A DNA stretch of 64,000 bases from Endobacterium cereale (GTDB taxonomy: Bacteria; Pseudomonadota; Alphaproteobacteria; Rhizobiales; Rhizobiaceae), in NCBI RefSeq assembly GCF_009617585.1, contig NZ_WIXI01000044.1, positions 248,001-312,000 on the forward strand. Direction: 5' to 3'. This document shows positions 56,106 through 64,000 of the stretch, piece by piece (the first letter of the stretch is position 1; each line of letters begins with the position of its first letter). The notes under the pieces were generated by a model, which ran no database searches, was not told the DNA's origin, and worked only from the letters and a program-made list of their open reading frames with translations. The position numbers and the translations under genes were made by a program.

Positions 56106-57242
56106 TCAGCGTTTGTATGTCGGCGTGATGAACGGCAGCGTTGCCACCGTCATGGCCAAAAATTTGCCGCGCACTTCGGCATAAACTGTGGTGCCGGCGG
56201 CGGTGTGCGATACCGGCAGATAACCCATGGCGACCGGGCTTTCGACGGTGGGGCCAAAGGTGCCGGAGGTAACTTCGCCGAGTTCGGTCTTGCCTTCCGC
56301 ATCGGCAAACAGCTTGGCGTGGCTGCGCACCGGCGCCTTGCCTTCGGGCTTCAGGCCCACACGACGGCGGGTAGTGCCGTTTGCGAGTTCGCCAAGAATG
56401 CGCTCTGCGCCCGGAAAACCGCCTTCGCGGTCGCCGCCGGCTTTGCGGGCCTTTTGCAGCGCCCATTCGAGCGAGGCTTCGATCGGGGAAGTGGTGGTGT
56501 CGATATCGTTTCCATAGAGACACAGACCGGCTTCGAGGCGAAGCGAGTCGCGGGCGCCGAGGCCGATGGCTTCGCAGTCCGGGTGTTCGAGCAGAGCGTT
56601 GGCGACTTCTACGGCGTGGGCTTCCGGTACGGAAATCTCAAAACCATCCTCGCCGGAATAACCGGAGCGGGAGATGATGCAGGGCACGTCGTGCAACGGC
56701 ACTTCGACCACGTCCATGAACTTCATGGCGGAAACGCCGGCCCAGAGTTCGGCCAGAACCGCTTCGGCGCGGGGACCTTGCAGGGCGATCAGTGCGCGGT
56801 CTTCGAGAAGGGTGACGTCGCAATCGGTCAGGTTCGCCTTCATGTGGGCGAGGTCCTGATCCTTGCAGGCGGCGTTGACGACGACCAGCAGATGATCGCC
56901 GCGATTGGTGATCATCAGGTCGTCGAGGATGTTGCCGTTTGCGTCGGTGAAAAAGCCGTAGCGCTGACGACCTTCCTTCAGGCCGAGAATATCGACGGGA
57001 ACCAGCTTTTCCAATGCGAGCGCCGCGTCGGCATATTCGCCGGACTTTGCCTTCACGATGACCTGGCCCATATGGGAGACATCGAACAGGCCGGCAGCGG
57101 CGCGGGTGTGAAGATGTTCCTTCATGACGCCGAGCGGATATTGCACCGGCATGTCATAACCCGCGAACGGCACCATTTTCGCACCAAGCGAAACGTGCAG
57201 GGCGTGCAGCGGGGTGGTTTTCAAAACGGATTGATCGTCCAA
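56106..57242 (-). CDS. gcvT: glycine cleavage system T protein (aminomethyltransferase), 378 aa
   Basis: Transfers the aminomethyl carbon to tetrahydrofolate, releasing ammonia. LHALHVSLGAKMVPFAGYDM near the start, SHMGQVIV, and SRSGYSGEDGFEISVP mark the GCV_T fold; the C-terminal beta-barrel has VKVSH-type VSHTAAGTTVYAEVRG. The start is a TTG at 57242 with GGAGG 7 bases upstream, unusual for a main metabolic gene. A tandem glycine riboswitch precedes it. Confidence 0.97.
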   Translation of the reverse strand: MDDQSVLKTTPLHALHVSLGAKMVPFAGYDMPVQYPLGVMKEHLHTRAAAGLFDVSHMGQVIVKAKSGEYADAALALEKLVPVDILGLKEGRQRYGFFTDANGNILDDLMITNRGDHLLVVVNAACKDQDLAHMKANLTDCDVTLLEDRALIALQGPRAEAVLAELWAGVSAMKFMDVVEVPLHDVPCIISRSGYSGEDGFEISVPEAHAVEVANALLEHPDCEAIGLGARDSLRLEAGLCLYGNDIDTTTSPIEASLEWALQKARKAGGDREGGFPGAERILGELANGTTRRRVGLKPEGKAPVRSHAKLFADAEGKTELGEVTSGTFGPTVESPVAMGYLPVSHTAAGTTVYAEVRGKFLAMTVATLPFITPTYKR

Positions 57243-57335
57243 AAAGACGCCTCCAGGTTTTTGGCACGCACTGAATGAAAATCAGCTCGCACGCCGGCTC
57301 AGATCAGGACGCGGGTTTGCCGCGTCGGTTTCGAG

Positions 57336-57503
57336 CCCCCTCTGTCCTTTTCGCCTGAGATTGTTATCCCTTCGGCGAGCCCCCGGTTAAACGGTTGCTT
57401 CTCTCCAGAGTTCCTGCAGTCTTCCCGTGGTCCTTTTGCCTGAGAGTTTCCGGGGCGGTTGCTCCTTCGGCTCCGCACTGAAGCGGTTTCTCCCTACGGG
57501 TCG
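57336..57503 (-). promoter_or_regulatory. tandem glycine riboswitch
   Basis: Two glycine aptamers read on the minus strand: the first at about 57429-57500 (with GGAAACTCTCAGGCAAAAGGACC) and the second at about 57341-57412 (with CTCAGGCGAAAAGGACAG), joined by a short linker. The repeated CUCAGGC-AAAAGGAC cores are the family hallmark. The platform before gcvT holds a 7-bp hairpin (GACGCGG/CCGCGTC, 57309-57327) and the ribosome site. Glycine presumably turns on expression of the cleavage system. Confidence 0.93.
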
Positions 57504-57678
57504 ATCGGCATTATCGATGAAGCCATAGGCTTGGCAAGTGGCAAAGGTCGCAACTGACGAATTATTTGTCGCGGCGTGATGGCATTCGCCCGATGCGATT
57601 TTTGGGGCCGGGAACATTTGGCCGTTGGCTCGCATTGAGGCGGCATTGCCGCTCATGTCGTTTCAGAAGGGAAATTCG

Positions 57679-57939
57679 ATGTCACGCCTATTAACCGTTC
57701 CGGCCATCCTGACCGCAGCCATCGTTTTGCCGGCGTTGCTGCCGGTGAGTGCGCAGGCCGCCGATATGGTGCGCTGGCAAGAGCCGCCGCGTGAACGGGT
57801 CGTCCGGCAGAAACCTGCACGGCGGGTGGTGCGCACGGCCTATCGCGAGGCCCGTGCTTACGAGTGCGAATATCTGCGCATCGATTACAGAGAAGGGCGC
57901 AGAGAAATTGTGCGCAATTGCCACCGTCCGGTGTTTTGA
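57679..57939 (+). CDS. small secreted basic protein, 86 aa
   Basis: A signal peptide (MSRLLTVPAILTAAIVLPAL ... AQAADM) precedes a 55-residue Arg-rich mature part with two Cys (YECEYLRIDY and RNCHRPVF), probably a disulfide. No family recognised; resembles small rhizobial periplasmic proteins of unknown role. GAAGGGAA precedes the ATG at 57679. It lies beyond the riboswitch on the other strand. Confidence 0.75.
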   Translation: MSRLLTVPAILTAAIVLPALLPVSAQAADMVRWQEPPRERVVRQKPARRVVRTAYREARAYECEYLRIDYREGRREIVRNCHRPVF

Positions 57940-57962
57940 CTGTACAGGAGTTACGCTTCTTT

Positions 57963-58045
57963 CGTCATCCTCGGGCTTTTCCCGAGGATCTGCTGAGCGT
58001 GATGGTTGACGTGGTTAGGTCCTCGAGGCAAGCCCGCGGATGACG
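57963..58045. repeat. palindromic intergenic repeat
   Basis: CGTCATCC (57963-57970) and GGATGACG (58038-58045) end an 83-base unit with an inner stem (ATCCTCGGG/CCCGAGGAT, 57968-57990) and GGCAAGCCCGCGG at the right. It is a widespread type in this family of genomes; a degenerate copy is at 50306-50363. Confidence 0.75.
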
Positions 58046-58063
58046 GCGAGGTAAAAGAACGTC

Positions 58064-58339
58064 TTACTCGTCCAGTTCGCGGTAAGCGGCCTCGACGTGT
58101 CGGAACGTCGTCTGCTGTTGTGGCGGATGATCCGAGATCATGACGTCCACGGAAATATTGGCGGGGGGGATCAGGCCCGGTTCCTCGATCTCGCCAACAT
58201 TCTGGGCGCGACGAAGATTTCGGTCGGCATCCTTCTGGATACGCTTCACCTGCTCCTTGGAGCCGACATGATGGACCACACGCACATTTTCCAGCGCATA
58301 GGCGGCAAAATTGGCATTGACGGGTATGACGGTGGACAT
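58064..58339 (-). CDS. conserved hypothetical protein, 91 aa
   Basis: No family recognised. MSTVIPVNANFAAYALENVR is followed by charged helices (KEQVKRIQKDADRNLRRAQN) and a Pro-rich stretch, then HPPQQQTTFRHVEAAYREL. No Cys, signal or membrane segment. AGGGAG precedes the ATG at 58339 by 10 bases; the frame is open to 58411. Codon use fits the genome. It is convergent with the small secreted gene and divergent from crcB. Confidence 0.7.
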   Translation of the reverse strand: MSTVIPVNANFAAYALENVRVVHHVGSKEQVKRIQKDADRNLRRAQNVGEIEEPGLIPPANISVDVMISDHPPQQQTTFRHVEAAYRELDE

Positions 58340-58455
58340 GACGCTTGAACTCCCTGTGGGTGAAAACGTATGCTCGACCTCTTGGTTCCGACTTAAACGG
58401 TGACTTCGCATTTTAGCGAATCCCCGCTTTTCCAGTGTTTTATCAGGATTTTGAC

Positions 58456-58833
58456 GTGAATTCCATGCTTGTTGTAGCCGCTGGTGGCGCTGTCGGCTCG
58501 GTGTTCCGATATCTTGTCGGCATATGGGCTGTCCGGTTGTTCGGTACCGCTTTTCCGTGGGGTACGCTGGCGATCAATGTTGTCGGCTCTTTTGTCATCG
58601 GATTGCTGGCGGAAATGATTGCACGCCGGTTCGGCGGCTCGACAGAGATGCGGCTTCTGCTGGTGACGGGACTGTGCGGTGGGTTCACCACCTTTTCGTC
58701 CTTCTCGCTCGAATTCGTCGGGCTGGTCGAGCGGGGTGCCATGCCGCTTGCCGTTTCCTATCTCGCAGCAAGTGTTATCCTTGCGATCGGAGCGACATTT
58801 TTCGGCCTGTTCGTTGGCCGCATAGCGTTTTGA
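58456..58833 (+). CDS. crcB: CrcB/Fluc fluoride channel, 125 aa
   Basis: Four-segment dual-topology fluoride exporter. GGAVGSVFRYLVG, FPWGTLAINVVGSFVIGLL with the conserved Asn, and GLCGGFTTFSSFSLEFV (the F-loop) are diagnostic. The start is taken as the GTG at 58456 with AGGA 7 bases upstream; an ATG three codons on is also possible. No fluoride riboswitch was recognised in the 100 bases before it. Confidence 0.93.
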   Translation: MNSMLVVAAGGAVGSVFRYLVGIWAVRLFGTAFPWGTLAINVVGSFVIGLLAEMIARRFGGSTEMRLLLVTGLCGGFTTFSSFSLEFVGLVERGAMPLAVSYLAASVILAIGATFFGLFVGRIAF

Positions 58834-58949
58834 ACGCGGCTGAGGTCGATTTGCACTTCCGTTAGACCCGCCTGATGCTCTAAAGGCTGGCGCAAAGGCC
58901 GCGTTCGGCCATCCCAGCTAATGGGCCAAAACAATAAGAAAGAGTTCCG

Positions 58950-59939
58950 ATGGCAGGCATCGAGCATATCTCCGTCGAGGCGGACGAAGCGGGCATGCGC
59001 CTCGACCGCTGGTTCAAGACACGTTATCCGGGCCTCGGTTTCGGGCCGCTGCAAAAGCTGCTGCGCTCCGGTCAGGTGCGTGTCGATGGTGGTCGCGTGA
59101 AGACCGATACGCGCGTGCAGCCGGGGCAGGTGGTGCGCGTGCCGCCGATGGATACGGATGCCAAAAAGGGTCCGATCGCCGGCAAGGATCTGAAACACAG
59201 CAGCGATTACGAGCTTCTGCAGCGCATGGTGCTGCATGAGGACGACAAGGTGATCGTGCTGAACAAACCCGCCGGTCTTGCCGTGCAGGGCGGTTCCGGC
59301 GTGACCCGCCATATCGACCAGATGCTGGATGCCTGGACCAACAATCGGGGTGAAAAACCGCGTCTGGTGCACCGCCTCGACCGTGACACATCCGGTGTGC
59401 TGGTGATTGCCCGCACGCGTGGCGCGGCACAGAAGCTGACGGCGGCTTTTCGCGAGCGTGACACTAAAAAGACCTATTGGGCGCTGGTGAAGGGCGTGCC
59501 GCGTAAACGTTCCGACAAGCTTTCGACATGGCTGGTCAAGGAACAGACGCCGGATGGCGACCGCATGCGCATCGCCAAGCATGGTGAGGCGGACGCCGAT
59601 CACGCCGTGTCTTATTACCGCGTGCTGGAAACGGCGGCGCAGGCACTGTCATGGCTGGAGATGGAGCCCTATACCGGCCGTACGCACCAGTTGCGTGTGC
59701 ATGCGCTGCATATCGGCCACCCGATCATTGGCGATCCCAAATATCAGGATGACGAACTCAACTGGCCGTTTCCGGGCGGCATCCAGAAGAAGCTGCATCT
59801 GCATGCGCGCCATATCGACATTCCGCATCCCAATGGCGGGCGTCTGCGCATAACCGCGCCTCTGCCGCCGCACATGGTACAGAGCTGGAACCTGCTTGGT
59901 TTCGACATGGAAAATGGCGCGCGGGACGACGACGAATGA
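58950..59939 (+). CDS. rluC: RluC/RluD-family 23S rRNA pseudouridine synthase, 329 aa
   Basis: The S4 domain (EAGMRLDRWFKTRYPGLG) leads to the catalytic domain with LVHRLDRDTSGVLVIART, which holds the nucleophilic Asp. Length fits RluC. The ATG is used; the upstream gene ends far away. Its stop overlaps the next gene's start (ATGA). Exact uridine targets cannot be assigned from sequence. Confidence 0.92.
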   Translation: MAGIEHISVEADEAGMRLDRWFKTRYPGLGFGPLQKLLRSGQVRVDGGRVKTDTRVQPGQVVRVPPMDTDAKKGPIAGKDLKHSSDYELLQRMVLHEDDKVIVLNKPAGLAVQGGSGVTRHIDQMLDAWTNNRGEKPRLVHRLDRDTSGVLVIARTRGAAQKLTAAFRERDTKKTYWALVKGVPRKRSDKLSTWLVKEQTPDGDRMRIAKHGEADADHAVSYYRVLETAAQALSWLEMEPYTGRTHQLRVHALHIGHPIIGDPKYQDDELNWPFPGGIQKKLHLHARHIDIPHPNGGRLRITAPLPPHMVQSWNLLGFDMENGARDDDE

Positions 59940-60589
59940 AACTCGTTCTCTTCGATTGCGACGGCACGCTGGTGGATAGCGCCGGCCTGATCCACGAGAC
60001 CATGCGCCGCACGTTTCTGGCTTTCGACAAGCCGGAACCGTCTTTCGAGGAGACCAAGGCGATCATCGGCCTGACGCTCGATATCGCCATTGCCCGCATG
60101 CAGGGCAAACAGCATGCCGATGACGAAGCCGTGGCGATGATGGCGCATTACAAATCACTGTTTTCGGTGGTGCGCGCCGACCTCGATTTCAAGGAACCGC
60201 TGTTTCCCGGCATTCGCGAATTGATCGATACAATTGGTCCGCGCGATGATCTGCTGATCGGTGCCGTCACCGGCAAGTCGCGTCGCGGGCTTGATCTGGT
60301 GATGTCGACACACGGGTTCGACAAATATTTCGTCGTTGGTCGCACCGCCGACGATTGCCCGTCGAAACCGCATCCGGCCATGGTGACCGAATGCTGCGAC
60401 GTGATGGGCGTGAAACCTGCCGATACGCTTGTGATCGGTGATGCCATTTACGATATGCAGATGGCGAAGGCCGCCGGCGCCACCGCGATCGGTGTCGACT
60501 GGGGTTATTGCGTCGTGCCCGAGCTGATTGCCGCCGGCGCCGACCATATCGTCCACCATCCACGCGAACTGCTGCCACTGATCGGCTGA
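59936..60589 (+). CDS. HAD-family (phosphoglycolate phosphatase-like) hydrolase, 217 aa
   Basis: Haloacid-dehalogenase fold, subfamily IA. Motif I FDCDGTLVDS at the N-terminus, motif II in AVTGKSRRG and motif III/IV KPHP... GDAIYDMQMAK are present with a helical cap. It could be a phosphoglycolate or nucleotide phosphatase. Its ATG overlaps the rluC stop by 4 bases and the ATP12-type gene follows by 10 bases, so the three genes form one unit. Confidence 0.9.
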   Translation: MKLVLFDCDGTLVDSAGLIHETMRRTFLAFDKPEPSFEETKAIIGLTLDIAIARMQGKQHADDEAVAMMAHYKSLFSVVRADLDFKEPLFPGIRELIDTIGPRDDLLIGAVTGKSRRGLDLVMSTHGFDKYFVVGRTADDCPSKPHPAMVTECCDVMGVKPADTLVIGDAIYDMQMAKAAGATAIGVDWGYCVVPELIAAGADHIVHHPRELLPLIG

Positions 60590-60599
60590 GGTTATTTTG

Positions 60600-61385
60600 A
60601 TGCGCGACATTCTTTCCGACACGAATATCGAACTCACCCACGAAGATCCGACGCGGCGCGCGCAGATCCAGATGGCGAAGCCGCTTCCGAAGCGTTTTTA
60701 CAAGGACGTGACGGTCTCCGCGTCTGATGATGGTCACGCCATCCATCTCGACGGTCGTGCAGTAAAGACGCCGGCAAAAAACCAGCTTGTAGCGCCGACT
60801 GCGGCACTGGGCGAACTTCTGCGCGGCGAATGGGATGGACAGACGGAAGTCATCAATCCGGCCACCATGCCGATCACCCGCCTCGTGAATACCGCGATCG
60901 ACGGCATTGCCAGCGATCCGCAGGCGGTGGTCGAAGACATGCTGCGCTTTTCGGCCAGCGATGCGCTGTGTTACCGCGCCGACCAGCCGGAGGGGCTGGT
61001 GGAGCGTCAGCGGGCGCAGTGGGACCCGGTGCTGGATTGGGCGGCCGATGATCTTGGCGCGCGTTTCAGCCTGATCGAAGGCATCATGCCGCAGGAGCAG
61101 CCCCGCGAGGCAATTGCCGCTTTTGGCGCACGGCTGCGCAACCACGATCACCCGGTGGCGCTGGCGGCGCTGCACACGATCACGTCGCTCACCGGTTCGG
61201 CCATTCTGGCGCTGGCCTTTGCCGAAGGCCGTTTGTCGATGGACGAGGCATGGGCGCTTGCCCATCTCGACGAGGACTGGACGATCGAGCACTGGGGTAC
61301 GGATGAAGAAGCCGAAGCGCGCCGCGCCAATCGGTACATCGACATGACCGCTGCGGCGCAGAGCTTTCAGGCGCTGAAATCCTAA
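60600..61385 (+). CDS. ATP12-family F1-ATPase assembly chaperone, 261 aa
   Basis: Homologue of mitochondrial ATP12, which binds the F1 alpha subunit; alphaproteobacteria have it too. KPLPKRFYKDVTVSASDDGH opens the ATP12 domain, and LDGRAVKTPAKNQLV and EDMLRFSASDALCYRAD mark it. The ATG at 60600 has GAGG upstream. It follows the HAD gene. A role in ATP synthase assembly is inferred from family. Confidence 0.9.
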   Translation: MRDILSDTNIELTHEDPTRRAQIQMAKPLPKRFYKDVTVSASDDGHAIHLDGRAVKTPAKNQLVAPTAALGELLRGEWDGQTEVINPATMPITRLVNTAIDGIASDPQAVVEDMLRFSASDALCYRADQPEGLVERQRAQWDPVLDWAADDLGARFSLIEGIMPQEQPREAIAAFGARLRNHDHPVALAALHTITSLTGSAILALAFAEGRLSMDEAWALAHLDEDWTIEHWGTDEEAEARRANRYIDMTAAAQSFQALKS

Positions 61386-61465
61386 TCGAATTGGTTGGTA
61401 TTTAACCGAATTCTAACCGTGAAAGCGGATCATTCCGGATGTGTCGTCATCCGGGCTTTGTATCC

Positions 61466-61963
61466 ATGTTCCGCTCCGCCTGCCGCCTTCTGGTCATTTC
61501 TGCCGCCGTGCTTCCGCTGATGTCGTTCAGCATGAAGACCGCGGAAAATACGCGTGCCAATGGGCCGGTTTATGACGTGCGTGGCTCGTTCGTGGCCGCC
61601 AAACCCGATATTCCTGCGGCGCTTGTTGCGGGCACTGACCGGCGTGTCGATGCCGCCATCCGCGCCACAGTGCGCAGCATGTCGTTACCGCGCGCAATCC
61701 TGACTGTGCGCATAACACGCGCGGGTGGGCTGCCGATCCTGTTCGGACGTCGTCATGAAGCCAAGGTGACGGTGGATGCGACATCGGTGACGACCGGCGA
61801 ACGGATTGCCAGCGCAACGTTTACGGTTTCGACCACTGTCTTCGGCAAGGACAACAGTGTCGAAGACGCGTTGGCGGCCAAGATCGCTGATCGGATCGCT
61901 GCCGAGTTCAAGCTGGATGGCGGGCGCCCGACGACGATTGCTTCGGCCCTTGCTGGCCGTTGA
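61466..61963 (+). CDS. secreted protein of unknown function, 165 aa
   Basis: A signal peptide (MFRSACRLLVISAAVLPLMS) is followed by a 135-residue beta-rich part (VYDVRGSFVAAKPDIPAALV, RAILTVRITRAGGLPILFG, AKVTVDATSVTTGERIASAT). No family recognised, though the layout suggests a small periplasmic domain. The ATG at 61466 is used for the signal; a GTG-type start at 61439 is possible and no strong ribosome site exists. A repeat-like piece (GTCATCCGGGCTT) overlaps its 5' end. Confidence 0.72.
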   Translation: MFRSACRLLVISAAVLPLMSFSMKTAENTRANGPVYDVRGSFVAAKPDIPAALVAGTDRRVDAAIRATVRSMSLPRAILTVRITRAGGLPILFGRRHEAKVTVDATSVTTGERIASATFTVSTTVFGKDNSVEDALAAKIADRIAAEFKLDGGRPTTIASALAGR

Positions 61964-62085
61964 GTTTTGCCAAGGTGGGACAGTTTCGCTAAGTCGATTG
62001 ATTTCCTGATAATTTAGGTTGAGTTTGACATCTGCCAATTTCGGCAGGGCGCTTGATGTGCGCGATTCTCGTCAGGGAGAGAGAA

Positions 62086-62469
62086 ATGCAGTTTTTTGAC
62101 AGTTTGGGTGCGTATCGCCCGCAGGCGCTGGCCGTGCTGCGGATCATCGCAGCGCTGCTGTTCATCGAACACGGTACGATGAAGCTGTTCGGGTTTCCGG
62201 CGGCGATGGGCGAGGGCGCTTTGCCGCCGCTGATGCTGATTGCGGCGCTTCTGGAGGTGGTCGGCGGTGCGCTTCTGGTGAGCGGCCTGTTCACGCGGCC
62301 GGTGGCCTTCATTCTTGCCGGTCAGATGGCCGTGGCCTATTTCATGGCGCACGCGTCGAAAGGCTTTTGGCCGGCCCTGAACGGCGGCGAGCCGGCTATC
62401 CTGTTCTGCTTTATCTTCCTGTATCTGGTCTGCGCCGGCCCGGGTGCGTGGGCGCTTGACAAGCGCTGA
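62086..62469 (+). CDS. DoxX-family membrane protein, 127 aa
   Basis: Four hydrophobic segments of DoxX/DoxD type: LAVLRIIAALLFIEHGTMKL (with the conserved HG), LMLIAALLEVVGGALLVSGL, PVAFILAGQMAVAYFMAHA, and AILFCFIFLYLVCAG. DoxX relatives may touch thiol-redox or quinone reactions; function here unknown. GGGAGAGAGAA precedes the ATG. A bidirectional terminator follows. Confidence 0.88.
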   Translation: MQFFDSLGAYRPQALAVLRIIAALLFIEHGTMKLFGFPAAMGEGALPPLMLIAALLEVVGGALLVSGLFTRPVAFILAGQMAVAYFMAHASKGFWPALNGGEPAILFCFIFLYLVCAGPGAWALDKR

Positions 62470-62474
62470 ATGCA

Positions 62475-62509
62475 AAAACGCCCGCGCTGTTTTTCGGCGC
62501 GGGCGTTTT
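62475..62509. terminator. bidirectional terminator between doxX and fghA
   Basis: Arms AAAACGCCCGCGC (62475-62487) and GCGCGGGCGTTTT (62497-62509) are perfect 13-bp complements; A-runs flank both sides, giving T-runs on each strand. Confidence 0.93.
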
Positions 62510-62532
62510 CGATCGCGTCGTTTTGACCAGGA

Positions 62533-63366
62533 TCAGCCGAGGCGCTCAGCGTGCCAGCGCAGGTGGTCGTCCATGAAGGTCGAGATGAAATAATAGGAAT
62601 GGTCGTAACGCTCGTGCATGCGCAGCGTCAGCCCGATGTCGGTGCCCTTGATCGCGTCTTCGAACAGTTTCGGGCGCAGGCCGGTTTCAAGGAAACTGTC
62701 GGCGGTGCCCTGGTCGATCAGAAATTCCGGGAAGCGGGCGCCGTCTTTGACCAGCGCGCAGGCATCATATTGGCGCCATGCCGCCTGATCGGGTCCGAGA
62801 TATTTTTCCAGAGCAGGCGCAGACCAGTCGGCCGTAGACGGTTCGACGATCGGAGCAAAGGCAGAGCAGCTCTTGAAGCGTTCTGGGTTTTTCAGCGCGA
62901 TCGTCATGGCGCCATGGCCGCCCATGGAGTGGCCAAAAATGCCCTGACGGGACATGTCCATGCGAAAATGCTGGCTGGCGAAATTGGGCAGTTCTTCCGT
63001 GATGTAGGTGTACATCTGGTAGTGTTCGGCCCAGGGCTTTTCGGTGGCATCGAGATAGAAACCGGCACCCTTGCCCATCTGCCAGTTGGTGACCTCGTCG
63101 GCCACATCGCTGCCGCGCGGGCTGGTGTCCGGGCAGACGATGATGAGGCCGAGTTCGGCGGCGAGACGACGGTATTCGCCCTTTTCCATGACGTTGGCGT
63201 GGGTGCAGGTGAGGCCGGAAAGATACCAGAGAACCGGGCGGGGCTCGCTGATCGCCTGCGGCGGCACGAAGACGGCGAAGGTCATCTCGCATTTCAGCGC
63301 TTCCGAATCATGGGCGAACACGCCCTGCATGCCGCCAAAGGCGGTGTTCTGGGAGAGGACCTTCAT
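62533..63366 (-). CDS. fghA: S-formylglutathione hydrolase, 277 aa
   Basis: Esterase-D fold serine hydrolase of glutathione-dependent formaldehyde detoxification. The nucleophile is in IFGHSMGGHGAMTIA, Asp in IDQGTADSFLE and His in HERYDHSYYFIST; length is typical (275-285). A formaldehyde dehydrogenase gene is not in the window. It is followed by the DUF1345 gene upstream on the same strand with 23 bases between. Confidence 0.96.
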   Translation of the reverse strand: MKVLSQNTAFGGMQGVFAHDSEALKCEMTFAVFVPPQAISEPRPVLWYLSGLTCTHANVMEKGEYRRLAAELGLIIVCPDTSPRGSDVADEVTNWQMGKGAGFYLDATEKPWAEHYQMYTYITEELPNFASQHFRMDMSRQGIFGHSMGGHGAMTIALKNPERFKSCSAFAPIVEPSTADWSAPALEKYLGPDQAAWRQYDACALVKDGARFPEFLIDQGTADSFLETGLRPKLFEDAIKGTDIGLTLRMHERYDHSYYFISTFMDDHLRWHAERLG

Positions 63367-63389
63367 CGTCGGGTTCCTTATTTTCGGGT

Positions 63390-64000
63390 TCAGCTTGCCA
63401 GCGAAACGACGGCATTGACTGCAGCGGCTACCAGCACGGTGTTGAAAAAGAAAGACACGACCGAGTGCAGAAGGTTGATTTTGCGCATATCAGTCGCGGT
63501 GATCTCCACATCCGATGTCTGGGCGGTCATGCCGATAATGTAGGAAAAATAAAGGAAATCGTAGGCTCCGGGACGTTCCGTGCCGGGAAAATCCAGGCCG
63601 CCAGCCGGTCTGTCATCACTCATGTCGCCGGGGCGCCAGTAAAGATGGGCGTAATGCAGGGCGAACATGGTGTGGATGGAAAACCAGCCGAGAATGACCG
63701 CCGCAAAACCGATGGAGACATCAATAATGCCGGAGGGCTGCTTGTCGTTCAGCGCCTCGAACAGGGTGACGAGGGCCACCACGGCTGCAATCAGGGTGAC
63801 CGCGAGGATAATCGGCGCAGGCTCGTCGGTATTCTGGCCGCTCGCTTCGAAGCGGTCGGCATCGAGATGCGGGATGCGCTCGGCGATCAGGCCGAGATAG
63901 ATGACGAAAAACGTGATGGCGGACAAGGCGGCTGCGAGGTCGGGTACGAGCCAGATCAGCGCGGGCAGGGCGACAATCGCGGTGATGGCGGCGACGAAGA
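63390..64000 (-). CDS. DUF1345 membrane protein, N-terminus outside the window
   Basis: At least four hydrophobic segments are visible (IILAVTLIAAVVALVTLFEA, VSIGFAAVILGWFSIHTMF, YDFLYFSYIIGMTAQTSDVE, VVSFFFNTVLVAAAVNAVV). The stretch TAQTSDVEITATDMRK is characteristic of DUF1345. The frame continues past the right edge, so the start is not seen; an internal TTG at 63926 is not the start. It lies upstream of fghA on the same strand; function unknown. Confidence 0.85.
   Translation of the reverse strand, partial: FVAAITAIVALPALIWLVPDLAAALSAITFFVIYLGLIAERIPHLDADRFEASGQNTDEPAPIILAVTLIAAVVALVTLFEALNDKQPSGIIDVSIGFAAVILGWFSIHTMFALHYAHLYWRPGDMSDDRPAGGLDFPGTERPGAYDFLYFSYIIGMTAQTSDVEITATDMRKINLLHSVVSFFFNTVLVAAAVNAVVSLAS

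Overview
The window is ordinary chromosomal sequence from an alphaproteobacterium of the Rhizobiaceae (Agrobacterium/Rhizobium type). The evidence is high-GC, GC3-rich coding sequence; a GPR/RgsE-type giant polar-growth protein; a CckA hybrid kinase; a recA operator of the rhizobial TTG-N11-CAA form; a DksA with a single zinc-finger Cys; an ATP12-type ATPase assembly factor; a tandem glycine riboswitch in front of gcvT; and short palindromic intergenic repeats. No rRNA, tRNA, CRISPR array, transposase, phage gene or plasmid gene was seen. 64 protein-coding genes are called, of which one runs off the right edge.

Layout. 0-7 kb: a 2095-residue membrane-anchored coiled-coil protein (gpr/rgsE) with a strict 11-residue repeat, followed by a tiny gene whose ribosome site sits in a hairpin loop. 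7-13.6 kb: an Hpt protein, a 2Fe-2S ferredoxin, a possible small RNA, and an acrA-acrB-tetR efflux operon with a 13-bp inverted-repeat operator. 13.8-16.3 kb: a DUF922 secreted protein divergent from the overlapping folate genes folP-folB-folK. 16.3-20.9 kb: a periplasmic protein, ycjF-ycjX, sixA and dksA. 21.3-25.6 kb: a FliO-like membrane protein divergent from cckA. 25.6-32 kb: recA with its SOS operator, alaS, ttcA, an inositol-monophosphatase-family gene and a GNAT. 32-45.6 kb (all minus): an MFS exporter, bolA-basic protein-grxD, and the purine genes purB, purC, purS, purQ and purL interleaved with small genes (coiled coil, lipoprotein, PagL-like), then rpe and an orphan solute-binding protein. 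45.7-49.6 kb: TfoX-like, OsmC, BON, a degenerate peptide deformylase, mgtE and a MerR regulator with a palindromic operator. 49.6-52.5 kb: a structured 830-bp non-coding stretch with a candidate small RNA, a miniature flagellar-rod-like protein, three small proteins, rpsU and a cold-shock gene. 52.6-57.5 kb: the glycine-cleavage operon gcvT-gcvH-gcvP behind the riboswitch, with a palindromic repeat inside it. 57.6-64 kb: small secreted proteins, crcB, rluC-type pseudouridine synthase with HAD phosphatase and ATP12 factor, DoxX, S-formylglutathione hydrolase and a partial DUF1345 membrane protein.

Most genes are housekeeping (one-carbon/folate, purine and glycine metabolism, DNA repair, translation, cell-cycle control). 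No new multi-gene defence or mobile system was found. The points most worth a second look are the 64 uninterrupted hendecads of the giant protein, the degenerate deformylase, the two candidate small RNAs, the flagellar mini-protein, the basic protein between BolA and Grx, the coiled-coil gene inside the purine cluster, and the hairpin that holds a ribosome site at the left edge.
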